This document shows positions 35,244 through 47,001 of a stretch of 64,000 nucleotides of DNA, one piece after another; the stretch's first letter is position 1; each line of letters starts with the position of its first letter. The notes below the pieces were generated by a model, which saw nothing but the letters and a program-made list of their open reading frames with translations, was not told the origin of the DNA and did not search any database. The position numbers and the translations under genes were made by a program. Source of the DNA: Terana coerulea (Eukaryota; Basidiomycota; Agaricomycetes; Polyporales; Phanerochaetaceae); assembly GCA_024811115.1 (NCBI GenBank), contig JAKOGH010000097.1, positions 62,001 to 126,000 of the forward strand. The letters run 5' to 3'.

Positions 35244-36695
35244 ATGACTCCTACGGAGAACGTGAACGCGGCAGCAAGCCATCGTTCGGTAGAGATTCTC
35301 GTCTCGAAACTGAGGAGAAGGTGCCGAACCATGCTTTCAAGCTACTTGGGAGACTAAATGCATGATATTCGCACCAGACAAGTAGTTGGTTCGCGCGAAG
35401 CGTCGCTAGAGACACTCCGTGTACTTCGTCAGGTCGTGTCCAAAGCCAGATTTTCCAACATTGAGCAGCTGGTTAGTTTGATACGGGCTGTTGGGAGGCG
35501 GTTGGTTGAAGCTCAACCAAAAGGTACGTTTGCAGATCCTCGGTCAAAGATAGTGGTTTAAGCGCATATACCCTTAGAGCACACCGTAGGGAATACTGTA
35601 CGGAAAGATCCTACACCACATACGAGAAGAATACAACACCGCAGCTACAGCAGATCCTCGAGGGTCATCTTCAAAAACAGACATATCCATCGCTCACTTT
35701 CTAGTGGGCGGACGGCAGTCGCGAAAGCAGCCCGCTCAGAGACCCGAGGGCACCATAAATCTGAAGGAAAATGATCCCGACGATCCCGACTCCTTTGCAC
35801 GGGCCCTCAAGCCCGTTATCATGGAGGCGATACAAGATGTCCTGGACGAGCTGGAGACCGTGTACGACAATGTCTCGAAAGCGGCGAAGGACCATATTCA
35901 CTCCGAGTGCGTGCGGCATAGGGTAATTGGATCCACGCTCGCCGGCTAACAGGTTTTCGCAGTGAGATTATCCTCACGATAGGTCACTCAAAAACCGTAG
36001 AATCATTCCTCAAGTCTGCAGGTCACTATCGAAATTTTACTGTCATTGTAGCTGAGACAGGGCCATCGTGAGTCTTCGCCGACCGCCCTTCATAGTACTG
36101 CCTGACAGGCACGTATTTTCGCAGGTACAGCGGCCACACGATGGCAAAATCCCTCTCCGCCGCCGGCATCTCCACCTTTCTCGTCCCCGACTCCTCCATC
36201 TACGCGATCATGTCCCGCGTCACGAAAGTCATCCTCGGCGCGCACGCCATCCTCGCCAACGGCGGCATGTTCGCCATCACGGGGACGCTGCTCGCCGCGA
36301 CCGCCGCGCGCGTGCACAGCACGCCCGTGGTCGTCTGCGCGGGGCAGTTCAAGCTCACGCCGCTGTGGAACCTGTACCACGAGTTCGCCGCGATGGATTT
36401 CGCGGATCCGAGCAGCGTGCTTGGGTTCGAGGAGGGCCCGCTGGTGGAGAATGTCGAGGTGCTGAATCCGTACTATGACTACGTCGGCCCTGAGCTGGTG
36501 GACGTATTCATTACGAACGAGTGAGTCGAAGTCGGCCGTAGCATTGCTGAAGGTCACTGATCCACCGACAGTGGCGATCATCCGCCATCTGCTGTCTATC
36601 GGTAAGTATTGACCACAATGCCCTCACACTTCATATATTCATTTGCTGCCCAGGCTAATCAAGGAGTCATATGATGACGAAGACCAGGATTTATA
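35244..36695 (+). CDS. GCD7: eIF2B subunit beta (one frame break)
   Basis: Regulatory subunit of the eIF2B guanine-nucleotide exchange factor for eIF2. It begins MTPTENVNAAASHRSVEILVSKL; exon 1 is 35244-35320 and exon 2 is 35378-35523 (QVVGSREASLETLRVLRQVV). Then come TVRKILHHIREEYN, LKPVIMEAIQDVLDELE, EIILTIGHSKTVESFLKSA, FTVIVAETGPSYSGHTMAKSL, VPDSSIYAIMSRVTKVILGAHAI and NGGMFAITGTLLAATAA. It ends RLIKESYDDEDQDL, the expected IF-2B fold in full. One break: A3 at 35604-35606 has one base too many, disrupting TVRK-ILHH. All other junctions are in phase. It converges with GUF1, with 158 bases between stops. Confidence 0.92.
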
Positions 36696-36853
36696 ATGTC
36701 GAAGCGCATCCCTTCGAGTGCGCAGCCTACCACGATGACGGATGAGGTATCGCTGATTCCCAGGCATGCGGCGCCACGGTTCGCAGGTGAACCTAGATGA
36801 AGGAAAAGTAGAGCGAATGATACCATAATCATTACGTCCGAAATGTTGTAACA

Positions 36854-39800
36854 CTATGTCCTAGTGCTGAGGATGTCATAGAACGCGTCTTGGGGTAGAT
36901 CGACCGAGCCCACTCTCTTCATCTTTTTCTTGCTCTCCTTCTGGTTGTTGAGATGCTTCAGTTTGCGCTCGTAATGGCCTAGTGCGCGGTTGGTGAGCAC
37001 GCATCACCACGGACGACGTTGGCAGTCGTTTGAGCTTACCTCCATACAACCCAGCGGTGACGTCGGCACGCATTGCTGACAATGTTTCTCGAGCAATGAT
37101 TCGTTTACCAACGGCTGCTTGAATGGGAACTTCGAATAGCTGCTTTGGGATAACCTTGTCTACGAAGTGCCATGAAGCCTTAGTGTTGCGTCGGGTCAGT
37201 GTTGAGAGGAACTCACGCAGTTTCTTGACCCATGCTCGACCAACTTCTTGCTCGGCGGAACGGTGTACGACCAAAGCCAGAGCATCCACGGGCTTGCCGT
37301 TTAACAGGAAGGTCATCTATCACACTATTAGGAGTATGCGGAGAGATACATCGATGCACAAACTGTACCTTCGACAGAGTGCTCGACTTGTACCCGGCAT
37401 CTTCGTAGCTGAGATTGTCACTGTCAGGCATGATTAGCAGCCATGTGTAGGTGAGACGCACTCGAAGCTCGCAAAGCCGGAGCTCCTGCTCTTGAGCTGG
37501 GTGAAGAAGTTGGTGACGACCTCTGCGAGAGGAATAACGCAAGTCAACATGATGCGAGCATCTAGTGCGCCTGACGAATCGAGGTAACGGTGATCAAGCT
37601 CCTCTGCCCGGTGAGTGAAGCACAGATCCATCATTTCGCCAAGGTACTCTGGAAACAGAACATAAATTAACCAGTACGCAAACGAAAACTAGGACATACC
37701 TTGCGGGACGATGATTGTAGCTCTCACTACGGGTTCTTGGACTTCTTTTACTCTAGTAGAAGTGTCAAGTGCATCTGGGAAGTCAGTTGGGTTGCTGATG
37801 AAAGTCTCCTTGCCGTCCCTATGAATGGCTACAGAGACTTCGTTAACAACTGTTTATGCGGGGACGCTATATGATGCATCACCCTTGTAGGGCACCGTGG
37901 GCGCAGTGACGATGACGCTGGCATTGTACTCGTCTTCCAGTCTCTGACGGAAGACGTCCATGTGCAACGAGCCTAGGAAGCCGAGACGACAGCCTTGGCC
38001 AAGCGCAGATGAAGATTCCCGGGTAACTTCCACGCTGCGGTCCGTCAGAACAAGCTGCAACGTGTGTGAAGGTCTCCGTGCGTTTCAGGAGGGACGAGGG
38101 ACGTACCCTTTTGATGGATTCCTCCAGCTTCAGGAAGTCGTTGCTATCCACGGGAAAGATGCCTGCGTAGACCTACACAAACGTGTCAAGATACCGTGCG
38201 GGGTCTTGAGGCAAACGGCGACTAACCATGGCCTTTGCGGGCTTGAAGCCTGGCATGGGGTCCACGGGCGCACCAAGCCGATGCAGAGTATCGCCGATAT
38301 GTGCTTCTCGAATTGTCAGTTGGGAACAGGGCACAACGTTTGTTCTCACAAACCCTCAGAAGATTCCTTCATATTGCACGCAATGTATCCCACTTGCCCA
38401 GGCCGCAAGGTCGCCGTCGGTGTCTCTTCGGGGTGCATGAGGCCCAGGTCCACGACATCGTACTTCTTGTGGGTGTGGCAGGATGTGATCTTGTCACCTT
38501 CGTTTCCCAAGTCAGCCGGCTGAGAGAGCGTAAGTAGGTAAAGACCATACCTTTCTTGAGAACGCCTTGCTGGATGTTCACAAGAGATATGACTCCTCTA
38601 TAACGGTCATATCTGCAACCCTGCCCGTCAGGAACATTTTACCACCGTGAGCCGAGTAGAAACATACGAGGAATCGAATAGGAACGCTTTGAGTGGGGCA
38701 TCGACCTCTCCCGAGGGCGGAGGTATGCGTTCTATGATCGCTTGTAGGACAGTGTCTATTCCTAGCCCGCTCTTTGCTGATATTTTCAAGACGTCGTTCG
38801 GGTCTATGCCGAACGTTGACTGCATCTGTGCAGCAACAATCTCAGGCTGCGCCGCGGGCAAATCAATCTGGAAATGACGAGTGAACGGCTATGTCACATC
38901 TCCGTAAATAGGTTAAAGTTCTACCTTGTTAAGCACGGGAATTATCATCAATCCTCGTTCTTGCGCCGCATGGAAAACGGAAAGGGACTGCGCCTGAACA
39001 CCTTGAGACGCATCGACCAAAAGCAGGGCGCCCTGACACGCCGCAAGAGACCGAGAGACTTCCCAAGCAAAGTCAACGTGACCCTAGAAAATGTAAGGTT
39101 CAACACGTAGCTTAACCGCACAGAGCGGAGAAACTTCACACTCACCGGGGTGTCAATCAAGTTGAGTAAGTGGCTTCGGCCGGCGTGTTGATGTATCATG
39201 CTTTTACCAGGTTCCAGACTCAGGACAGCTTCGCACAGGAGATAAGTGTGTGTTCACCTTGCAGTCTGGGCCTTCACTAAGTCGGAGTTAGGGTAAGTCA
39301 TCACCAGCGGCGGAACTCACGAACCTGTGATACCCCGCTCTCTCTCAACCTTCAGTTTGTCCAAGACTTGCTTGTTAATGCCCTTATCTTTCTTCTCAAT
39401 AGTACCTGTGAGCTGGGCTGTGTATGAGTGTCACGCATTGGTACGTTCATTGCACGACGAACCTCTAGTAATCTACCACAGAGGGTCAATGAAGCACGCT
39501 GCGGTAGACGTAGGGATATATTTACCTATCGGCCAAAGTTGACTTTCCGTGGTCTTGTTGTACCTGTTAGCAGTGGTCACTTGGCGAAGGTCTAGCATGA
39601 TGCACTCACCAATATGTGCAATAATGGAGAAGTTTCTATATTGCGGCATAATTTCAGCTTGTAAGCAAAGATTTTCATGGCCCACAATCACGCACCGAAT
39701 CACTTCGCAAGGGAAGTCCTCCATCCGCACCGTCTTGCCTGGTGCAGGTCCGACCGCATAACGAACAGCATTAGTGCTGAACCGCCTATGAGCTTCACAA

Positions 39801-39859
39801 AGAGGGGCGTAATGGTTCAAGGTGAGACGAAGACATCCCCTTCGCCAACCTTCGAGCAT
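36854..39859 (-). CDS. GUF1: GUF1, mitochondrial translation factor 4 (LepA/EF4), 20 exons
   Basis: GTPase acting on mitochondrial ribosomes. Exons in transcript order: 39696-39859, 39610-39635, 39526-39553, 39463-39472, 39325-39412, 39258-39276, 39146-39200, 38925-39083, 38668-38867, 38551-38612, 38354-38497, 38227-38303, 38107-38172, 37883-38054, 37700-37849, 37462-37648, 37369-37408, 37217-37316, 37040-37159, 36854-36978. The sum is 1992 nt, 663 residues, with every phase closing. A presequence-like N-terminus ([19 protein letters not shown]) precedes G1 AHIDHGKST, G2 region ERERGIT, G3 DTPGHVDF and G4 NKID. C-terminal LepA motifs are [35 protein letters not shown] and [16 protein letters not shown]. 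Unusual: a 10-nt microexon, exons of 19, 26 and 28 nt, and one 33-nt intron (37850-37882). It is divergent from CWF18. Confidence 0.95.
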
Positions 39860-40083
39860 GCCACTTCCGACGGCGTTGGATAGTGGGTAGGACACGACGA
39901 ACGGAGGGATGGAATCGTTGAAGCCTAGCGAGCGCTCCGGAAATTCTGCTTAGTCAGCAGAAATCACTATGGAAGGCGCTAAATGAATTGTGAGCAATTC
40001 TGAACAGTTCTGAACTCCCGCCAGTCCCGCTCACTGCCACAGCTCAACAATCCGCATTACAGTAGTTCGGCCCGTGCTACACA
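39860..40083. promoter_or_regulatory. Bidirectional promoter GUF1/CWF18
   Basis: Only 224 bases separate the two divergent start codons. No TATA box is obvious. A TGAACAGTTCTGAAC-type direct repeat lies near 39998-40016 (two CTGAAC words). Confidence 0.55.
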
Positions 40084-40729
40084 ATGTCGTTGGCGGAAAC
40101 ATCTGAAGCCCGAAAGGCTCGTCTTATTGCCCTGCGAAAACGTAAGGCTGGGGACGCCATGGATGAAACGTACGCGTCAATGTGGATGTCCCCAAGTAGT
40201 ACCACTGAACTGCGCTTGGTGCCTAGACCTGAGGATGAACCCATCATTAAGCACCGTACATTTGACCCCGACACTAGAACTCTGAAGAAGCACACGAGAG
40301 ATGAGGATGTTGAGATGGATACCGTGGAGAAGAACATCGAGGGTTTGGCAGAACAGATTGTCGCGGAGGATGCAGAACGTAGGGCACAGGAGCTGGTACG
40401 CACCGATACATCTGCTCTGCCATGACCTGACTCTTACCTCCCACGCAGGACTTGCACAATATTGCTCCCAAGAGACCCAACTGGGACCTGAAGCGTGATT
40501 TGGACAAAAAGCTGGCCAAGCTGGAGAGGAAGACACAAGAGGCGATACATACCCTTATTCGTGAGCTGTTACCCCACACGCTTCAGGGAGTCGGGGGATG
40601 CTAAATCAATTCACATTAGGCCAACGGCTGGCTGCTCAGAAGGGTCAGTCGGATGACTTAGTCGGTGCCATGAACGCGCAAGCGACGCATGGGCAGCTTG
40701 ACGAAGATGCATCGGATGAGGAAGACTAA
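40084..40729 (+). CDS. CWF18: CWF18, spliceosome-associated coiled-coil protein
   Basis: Small component of the Prp19/CDC5-related spliceosome (CCDC12 in animals). CDS is join(40084..40395, 40449..40560, 40620..40729), 177 residues, frame intact. It starts MSLAETSEARKARLIALRKR, the family N-terminus. Family motifs follow: KHRTFDPDTRTLKKH, VEKNIEGLAEQIV, then LDLHNIAPKRPNWDLKRDL and KLERKTQEAIHTLIRQRL across intron 2. The tail is acidic (DEDASDEED). Confidence 0.93.
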
Positions 40730-40947
40730 GCCCTCCAATATACATTGTACGCGCATCTGTCTATATGCCGTGTCTTTTGATATCTACCTATGCTTGGCTC
40801 TCATACAGCCACACCGTATGGTTGTCGCGTGCTCGAGCAAGGCAAACAAGCCCATGATTACGAAAGGTGTAAGTCCTATACAAACTATCCCTAAATCCCA
40901 CAGCATGAACTAAAGATTTTATCGCTCACAAACTAGATACGCCGTGT

Positions 40948-41878
40948 CTACAGAATCGGCCGTGAATTCAACATCTGTATCATTCTCTGGTCCTCCGCCA
41001 AACGAGCGCTATGCTGTCGGTGTGCCCCGGAGTGCCCGTTCATCTGCGATGGTGAAATGGCTGCGTGCAGGGACGGAAGCACGATGCCGTCCCGCGTGCG
41101 AGTTCCTGGGCTGGAAACCGGGGTCATAGAACGCGGCGGAGAAGATGAAGACGATGATGTAGCGTCAGAGTTTCTCGACCTCGCCTTCCCGCTCCGGTAG
41201 ATCCCCTGCGGCACCGTGATGGCGTGCAGCAAAGGGTCCTGGTCCGGGGTGGGTATGCTTGGCAAATCGGAGTATGTGAAGTACGCTGTCAGATGCCATT
41301 TCCGCGGTCCTGCGTTGACGGAATCTATAACCCAGGCAGAGTACGCCTGCTTGACGAGGCCAAGCGGATGTTTGTCGCTGCGATCGTAATGAGACTGTGC
41401 GGATGACGACCATGTCCGCGAAGGACCGTCGACGAAGCGATATGATCTGCGGACCGTGTCAGCTGGCCTCATTTCAGAGAGAAATGTCGAGAGTTTACTT
41501 GACGCTGGAGTCTGGTGGTGTTTGAGGCTCATCCCCGGATACTTTCTCGTCATAGAACAGATAAGGCTCGCGCATTCGGCTTTGTGACCAAGCTGTATGA
41601 TGCATTTTCATTTTGACTGGGGGCATTTCAAAAGGTGTATGCTAACCGCGATTGTCTGTCCATCGTTTCAGACCCATCTCGTCATCGCTCTCCTCCCAGA
41701 CGAAGATAGCTCCCGATTGGATATAGGTCGCTCGTTCGAGCTCGTTCAAGCGTCGAACGACTGGCTTCAGCGTGCCTTGCCGTACTGCCTCGAAGACCGT
41801 GTGGGCGTCACGCGCATCGCGGACGTGTAGTCGCGGATGGGTTGGACGTTGGGTGTCCTGTGCTGGTGCGTAGAACAT
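40948..41878 (-). CDS. Gti1/Pac2 family WOPR-domain regulator
   Basis: Fungal transcription regulator of the WOPR family (Gti1, Pac2, Wor1, Ryp1), linked in other fungi to morphology, nutrient response and development. CDS is complement(join(40948..41446, 41499..41592, 41647..41878)), 274 residues, all phases closing. The first WOPR block has VRDARDAHTVFEAVRQGTLKPVVRRL, then IFVWEESDDEMGLKRWTDNR and SQSRMREPYLFYDEK, the conserved core across intron 1. The second block has LVKQAYSAW and RKWHLTAYFT. A Ser/Pro-rich tail follows. The start at 41878 is the first ATG compatible with the family's short N-terminus. It converges with CWF18, with 218 bases between stops. Confidence 0.9.
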
Positions 41879-43355
41879 GATGTGAAGGAAAGGGATATTC
41901 GCTGATTGGAGGTGATGTTGTAAGCTCCAGGTGACAGCGGTGAGTGGCGGCACCGAAGGTATTTGTGAAGTCAAAAATTGACAAGAGGAAGGCTCCAGTG
42001 TCCGAGCTTGAAGTCAGTAAAGGCGGCGTGCCTATATACCTTGACGAAGAGAAGCACCCACGGGCCCGTCGTGTGCGGTGCCTACGTCGCCGAAACCTTT
42101 CCCAACCAACGGGGTCCTCATACGTTGCACCTCCGGGGGCCGACATTCCCTTTGCGGCACCCGAGAGAGGTGCACCAGCTCCTATGAGAATCCGTCGCAG
42201 GCGATCTAACTAGAGCCACGGCCTTTTCCCGCGGAAAGAGTCGAGGTGACGCTGGGCCTTGCCGTCATCTCGTAACGGCCAGTGTGAGTCTCGGCGGGTA
42301 AGACGGACGCCGTTGCCTGAAACGTCTGAGTGCAACGCTTGTACCGAGCGGGGACGTCCAGGGTCCAACTCTGTTTCATGGGATCTCCGGATTGGGAAGT
42401 CCACTGACGACCGACCGACCCCCGCAGCGTGGGTGGGACGTCCCTGTTGCCCGTCTGCTTCTCAGATAGGGTGTACCTACTTCGCATGGCATAGACGCTT
42501 CGACGGGAGCCCGTGAGTTGCATACGGATATGCTTCGCATCTGGCCATTTCTTCGAAGGTCAGAACTTCGTCTAAAACATTCAATGACTCCGTGCCGGCG
42601 ACGTTAATAACCGCGTGTGACTTTCTCAGCATATATATCCATTGGAGCCGTGCATAGCGATGGCGCTACAGGGCATCATTCACACCCGACTTGCCAGACT
42701 GGTAAGTTTCTAATCCAAGCACGCTGGCAGGCGCATCGGTCTTCGCATTGTACGAACCGAGCTTGCGGAAATACCGCCGCTAACTCCCAGTGGGACAGTG
42801 CACTTCAAGCAGCCGACAGTTTGTGTTTGATATCATCACAGAGGCAGAGTACCGCGAACATTTTCAACACGTAACCGCTGTCGTCGTGAGTAAAGCGACT
42901 GCGGTATTGTTGTAGGCGGTAGTCAATATTCACCTTTCTCATGTCGCAGAAGTCTCCTCGAGCTTTTTCTGGTGAGGACGAAAAGTAGTGTACCGGATGA
43001 CCCATGTCCTTACCTTGGCTCTGTATCGGCCGGGTTCCTATCCAAGGCGGTGGTCTTTGGCTGCCGATATCGCAGGGCGATCAAGGGGAAGTAAGACGTG
43101 CACACATTGATCATCGGAGAAATATGCCTTTCTGTGCCAAGCATGCTGAGATGTCCTCGTACCGGGAAAAACCTGCCAACGAAATATCAAACTTTCAGAC
43201 AACCTCGACACTTGCCAAAAATGGATGCCGCTGAAGAAGCACCGGCATTGTGCCGCCTTGTTCGAGCGTGTGACGCCGGGGCGCTTAGCATCTTGAGACT
43301 GGCCACCATCTCTGTATCACTTGCGTTCCCTATTGCTTGCTAACATAGGATAAAC
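41879..43355. other. Intergenic, between WOPR regulator and elongin A
   Basis: 1.5 kb with no confirmed gene. A + strand frame at 41944-42213 without an ATG start reads KSKIDKRKAPVSELEVSKGG... and ends APMRIRRRRSN; it overlaps the expected WOPR promoter and is not supported. The rest holds no recognised motif. The long upstream space fits the large regulatory regions usual for WOPR genes. Confidence 0.4.
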
Positions 43356-44636
43356 ATGAGCAGCGGCGAAGCGTCAAGAACTCGTCGAATACCTTCGCTA
43401 GTACAGCTCTGTCAGCGAGGTAAGTGTATCAAACTATACCGTGCAAAGGCGGCACCTGATGCACCGCTTGGCAGTGGCATCTTCGCATGTCGAGAGTAAG
43501 TCCGCTCTAGCCGACTTAGCTTTGTCCCAAGGCTCATAGTATTATAGACATGTGCAGCCTCGGTGATGAGGCACCCTTTGAATTGCTAGAACCTGTTCTA
43601 CACGGATGCTCTGCCGATGCTCTGCTACGATTCGAGCAAGCCACCCCGGTCAGTATGGTAACCTATTCCAAGGTGGCACTGTCTAATTTGAATAACCCTA
43701 TCGCCATGCAGTCATTGGCGAATAGCACACATGGTGAGCTTGCCTTTACTTCCGAGTTTGTTGCTGGACTCAAGCTCGACAGATTTATGGAAGTCGTTAT
43801 GCTTCCGTGCATTCCCCCTTCCAGCCGAGCAGCGTAATACTGACGCAGAACCCGAATCCTGGAGAGAGGAGTTCTTCGTGAGTGTGCACGAGTCTCGACA
43901 TATGGGTGTGGGCTTACCCCTCATAGGTTCTTCGAGAGTTAGAAGCTCAACGATTGGAGGCCGTGGGTTCCAAGCTGCGCATCCAACGCGAAGAGTTGGA
44001 GCAGCGTAGGAAAGATTCCCAGATTAAACTTACAGATCAGCTTCCACCGATGAAACGATCCCGCGGCGGTTGTGAGTCCCATGTTTACGTGGCTGATCGG
44101 TTCTAATCACCGTCGCATTTCTTCTTAGGGGGCCACAGCCGTCGAAGTCGCTCGTGCAAAAGGCTCGGGAAGGCGCGGTCAAACTACACAAAGGCATCTA
44201 TGGGGCGCGCATTCCGATGCCTGCCGCGAAGAGCTTCCGGCCTCGTTCGAACACACTCAACATGAAGACTACAAATGCCACCGCGGCACCACCAGGTCCT
44301 TCATCCGGTAAATCTGGGACTCGGGTCACCATCTCCACTGTGCCCAAGGTGCCGACTTCCACCGCGCCAGCAAGAGATAGCCTCGCAAAGCCAACACCAC
44401 TGACCGTTCCGCATCCGCCTCCCACGCGGACACCCTCGAACACTGCGCCGCTGGGTTCAGAGGCTATATCTGTCCCCCGGCCCACGCAAAGTTCGCCACC
44501 ACCGATCAATGCACGGCCAGCCCCATTGAGACAACCATCCGCCCGGAAGGATCCCATGACATCGCTATTTATGCCGAAGCATCGTGCCTATTCACAACTT
44601 CCCACACAGTCTTCGAGCATGCGATCTAGAGCTTGA
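43356..44636 (+). CDS. ELA1: Elongin A-like protein (one frame break)
   Basis: RNA polymerase II elongation factor SIII subunit A homologue; in fungi Ela1 also serves in a ubiquitin ligase that removes stalled polymerase. Exon 1 (43356-43419) encodes MSSGEASRTRRIPSLVQLCQR. A 21-nt microexon (43475-43495) gives ASSHVE. Then come SLGDEAPFELLEPVLHGCSADALLRFEQATP, the elongin A BC-box/F-box-like region, and LWKSLCFRAFPLPAEQ. Next are WREEFFVLRELEAQRLEAVGSKL and QREELEQRRKDSQIKLTDQ, a helical segment, then WGPQPSKSLVQKAREGA and a Pro/Ser/Thr-rich tail ending SSMRSRA. At 44128-44132 a G5 run needs a sixth G to keep WGPQPSKSLV in frame after the acceptor. At least seven exons. Confidence 0.82.
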
Positions 44637-47001
44637 CAGCACCAACACTCTCAGTCATCGTCTTTCGACACGCCTGCTTTCACTGCAAACCGCCTACTCG
44701 TGTCTACCCATCCTCTGACATATCTCGCCCCACGCGTCTCGTTCTTCTTCATCGGATACCATCACACATATCTTTCGCTCGACCTTTTCTTTCGTTCGTC
44801 ATGAACTACTGGGGCCCTGTACTTCACAACATCGCAAACGGGTACCGACTGCTAATGCGGTAGCGCCTCTCACAACCTATGTAATCTGACGTCGTCGTGC
44901 GCAACTGAGCGTTCACAGGAGGTGAAAGCCTGCGACAGACTGTATACTTTCAATGTTGTATCTTGTACCTAGACACGGCTCGGGCCTATAGCCATTGCCC
45001 GACCCATCCCACTCCAGCAGACTGGTAATCGATCATGATTTCGAGGTTAAGGAGGTCGTGTCAGGAGCGCGAGAGCCTGACCACGACATCCGGCGGTATC
45101 AAGCAGGCACTGAACGCGAACCGCCGTGGCAAAGGAGGTGCCGGCCCCGGCTGCCCCATACTAGGGCAAATGTGGACAATTTGAGCCTTGTGCCGCATGC
45201 AGATGGTGCCATGGCTAACAGCCTGGCTCTATCACCCATCGCCGCGCTCCCACACCTCGCCCTGCGAATCGCCCCGGGTGCGGCGTGCGCAGCGATATAG
45301 GCTTTAGCATGCGTACGATCGTACCATGGTGCACGGCAGGCGGTACCTCGCGTCGTGGGATACGCCGCTGACTCTGGGAAGCATGAAGGAGAGGGAATCA
45401 AAGGCAGCGAGGACGGCGTATGCGATGGGAACCGCTGGCAAGGGTCTGCGGCTGGAATTGCAGCGGAACTTCCTCGAGGCAGCCCGGCTGGAGATCTGAG
45501 GATAGCTACCTGAGAACTGGCTGCGCGGGGCCCCAAAATGCGCATGGTGGATGACCTAAGCTCGCAGGAAAGTCTGTATTAGCCTTCAGAGTCGTGGAAA
45601 CGCTCAACATGGTCCATGTCGTACACTTGCGGCTCTACGCATCCGGGTAGAGGCCAGTTTCATCAGCATTATTAGGCGAGTGCTGGCGCTCCATGGCTAT
45701 CCTCGTCTGTTGTACCGGTTTCCACCGCTTCTGCCAAGGAGTGAGAAGGATATCCTGCAAGTGGAAAGAAAACTGACCCAGGGAATACGAACACATAAGA
45801 GGAAGTTGGAGCTTGAAGGGCATTTTGTGGCAACTGATCTGTATTGCGACTGCTCAATCCCGACAAGTTTTCCACGACATGCATAGTGCATGGTTTAATG
45901 TCCGTCATCAGTGAGCATGGCTTGGCAGGGAAGCTGAGGGCTACAATGCGTAGCTCCTGGCAGACACCGACGGTGGCGTACTTTATTGAAAGCAACCATG
46001 TTCATGGTGTGAGTCTTATAGCCCTGAAAACCTTGTTCGATCGTTGATGTAAGTGGCGGAGGGTTAACTTATTGACACTGAATGCGAGTCAGGGGCTGTA
46101 TTCACATGAGACTTGCGCAGCAGCTCACCGGTCAACCGTGAAGCTTTCGACGCCCAGCGTGGCTTGAGGTCAGCAGGCTAGTGGGAACGCACGGCAGGAG
46201 TAGCCTAAGTTGCGAAAGTTTGTTGGGGCATGCTGGTCTGATGCCAGCGCACGATTCCAGAAAATATGGTCAAATGTCGCTTAGCGTTGAGGGAACCTTC
46301 TTGACTTCCTCAAACGTTCCAGGCATCTGGTAGCCTACTCAGGGACCTCCCAGAGTTTACGACATGCGGCGATAACTGGACCTGAGAGGACTTGACTTTA
46401 GCGAATTGCGGGGAGGGAGAAACGTTCCGCGGCTTGCGAGTGACTTCTCTATCTGCAGCATGTGCCGTTGCATTGCCCCGACATAGCCGGATCGTGAACG
46501 CTACTTGTCATAATTACGTGCAACTGGCACGAGCTGTCGCACTGGGGTGTGCTGGAAAGTCTACTATGTATAGTCATGACCTCAATGACTACGGCAGAGT
46601 AAATCAGAAACGATTTGTATCGAATGAGAAGAGACTTACCGATAGTTTGTAACCGTTCAAATGTGTGTTGAAGTCAAAGGTTCACCGCCGGGCGTCTGCA
46701 GCTGAACGCGGTGGCGTGACTGACGCGGTACGCGGTACACGTTCATTTACTCGCCGGTGATGGCAGTAAGAAAGCATAATGGTCCCTGGATAGTATTATA
46801 TTGTAACAGTTTCTATGTGCTCATGCGACGGACTACAATGTGAGGCTAGTGGAGTACAGATGAGAATGAGAGATGTGCCATGTGAAATGCTGTGGGTGGG
46901 AATGTGAAATGGCATGCAAGCAAGAAAATGTAAGCAATGTGTGTGAAGCCAGTGATGGCAGCGTGCCCGGGTACAGACCCGTACGAAAATCCAGATCCAT
47001 G
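44637..47001. other. 2.4-kb gene-poor stretch
   Basis: No gene recognised on either strand. The 44640-44870 part is a CT-rich probable 3' UTR of elongin A. A minus-strand frame of 148 codons (45099-45545) has low-complexity composition without motifs. AT-rich sequence just before 47001 should hold the GID7 3' end. Confidence 0.4.

Noticed and set aside
41944..42213. 90-codon + strand frame ending in APMRIRRRRSN
   Set aside because: No ATG start, lies in the WOPR upstream region, and its complement is equally open; no family support.
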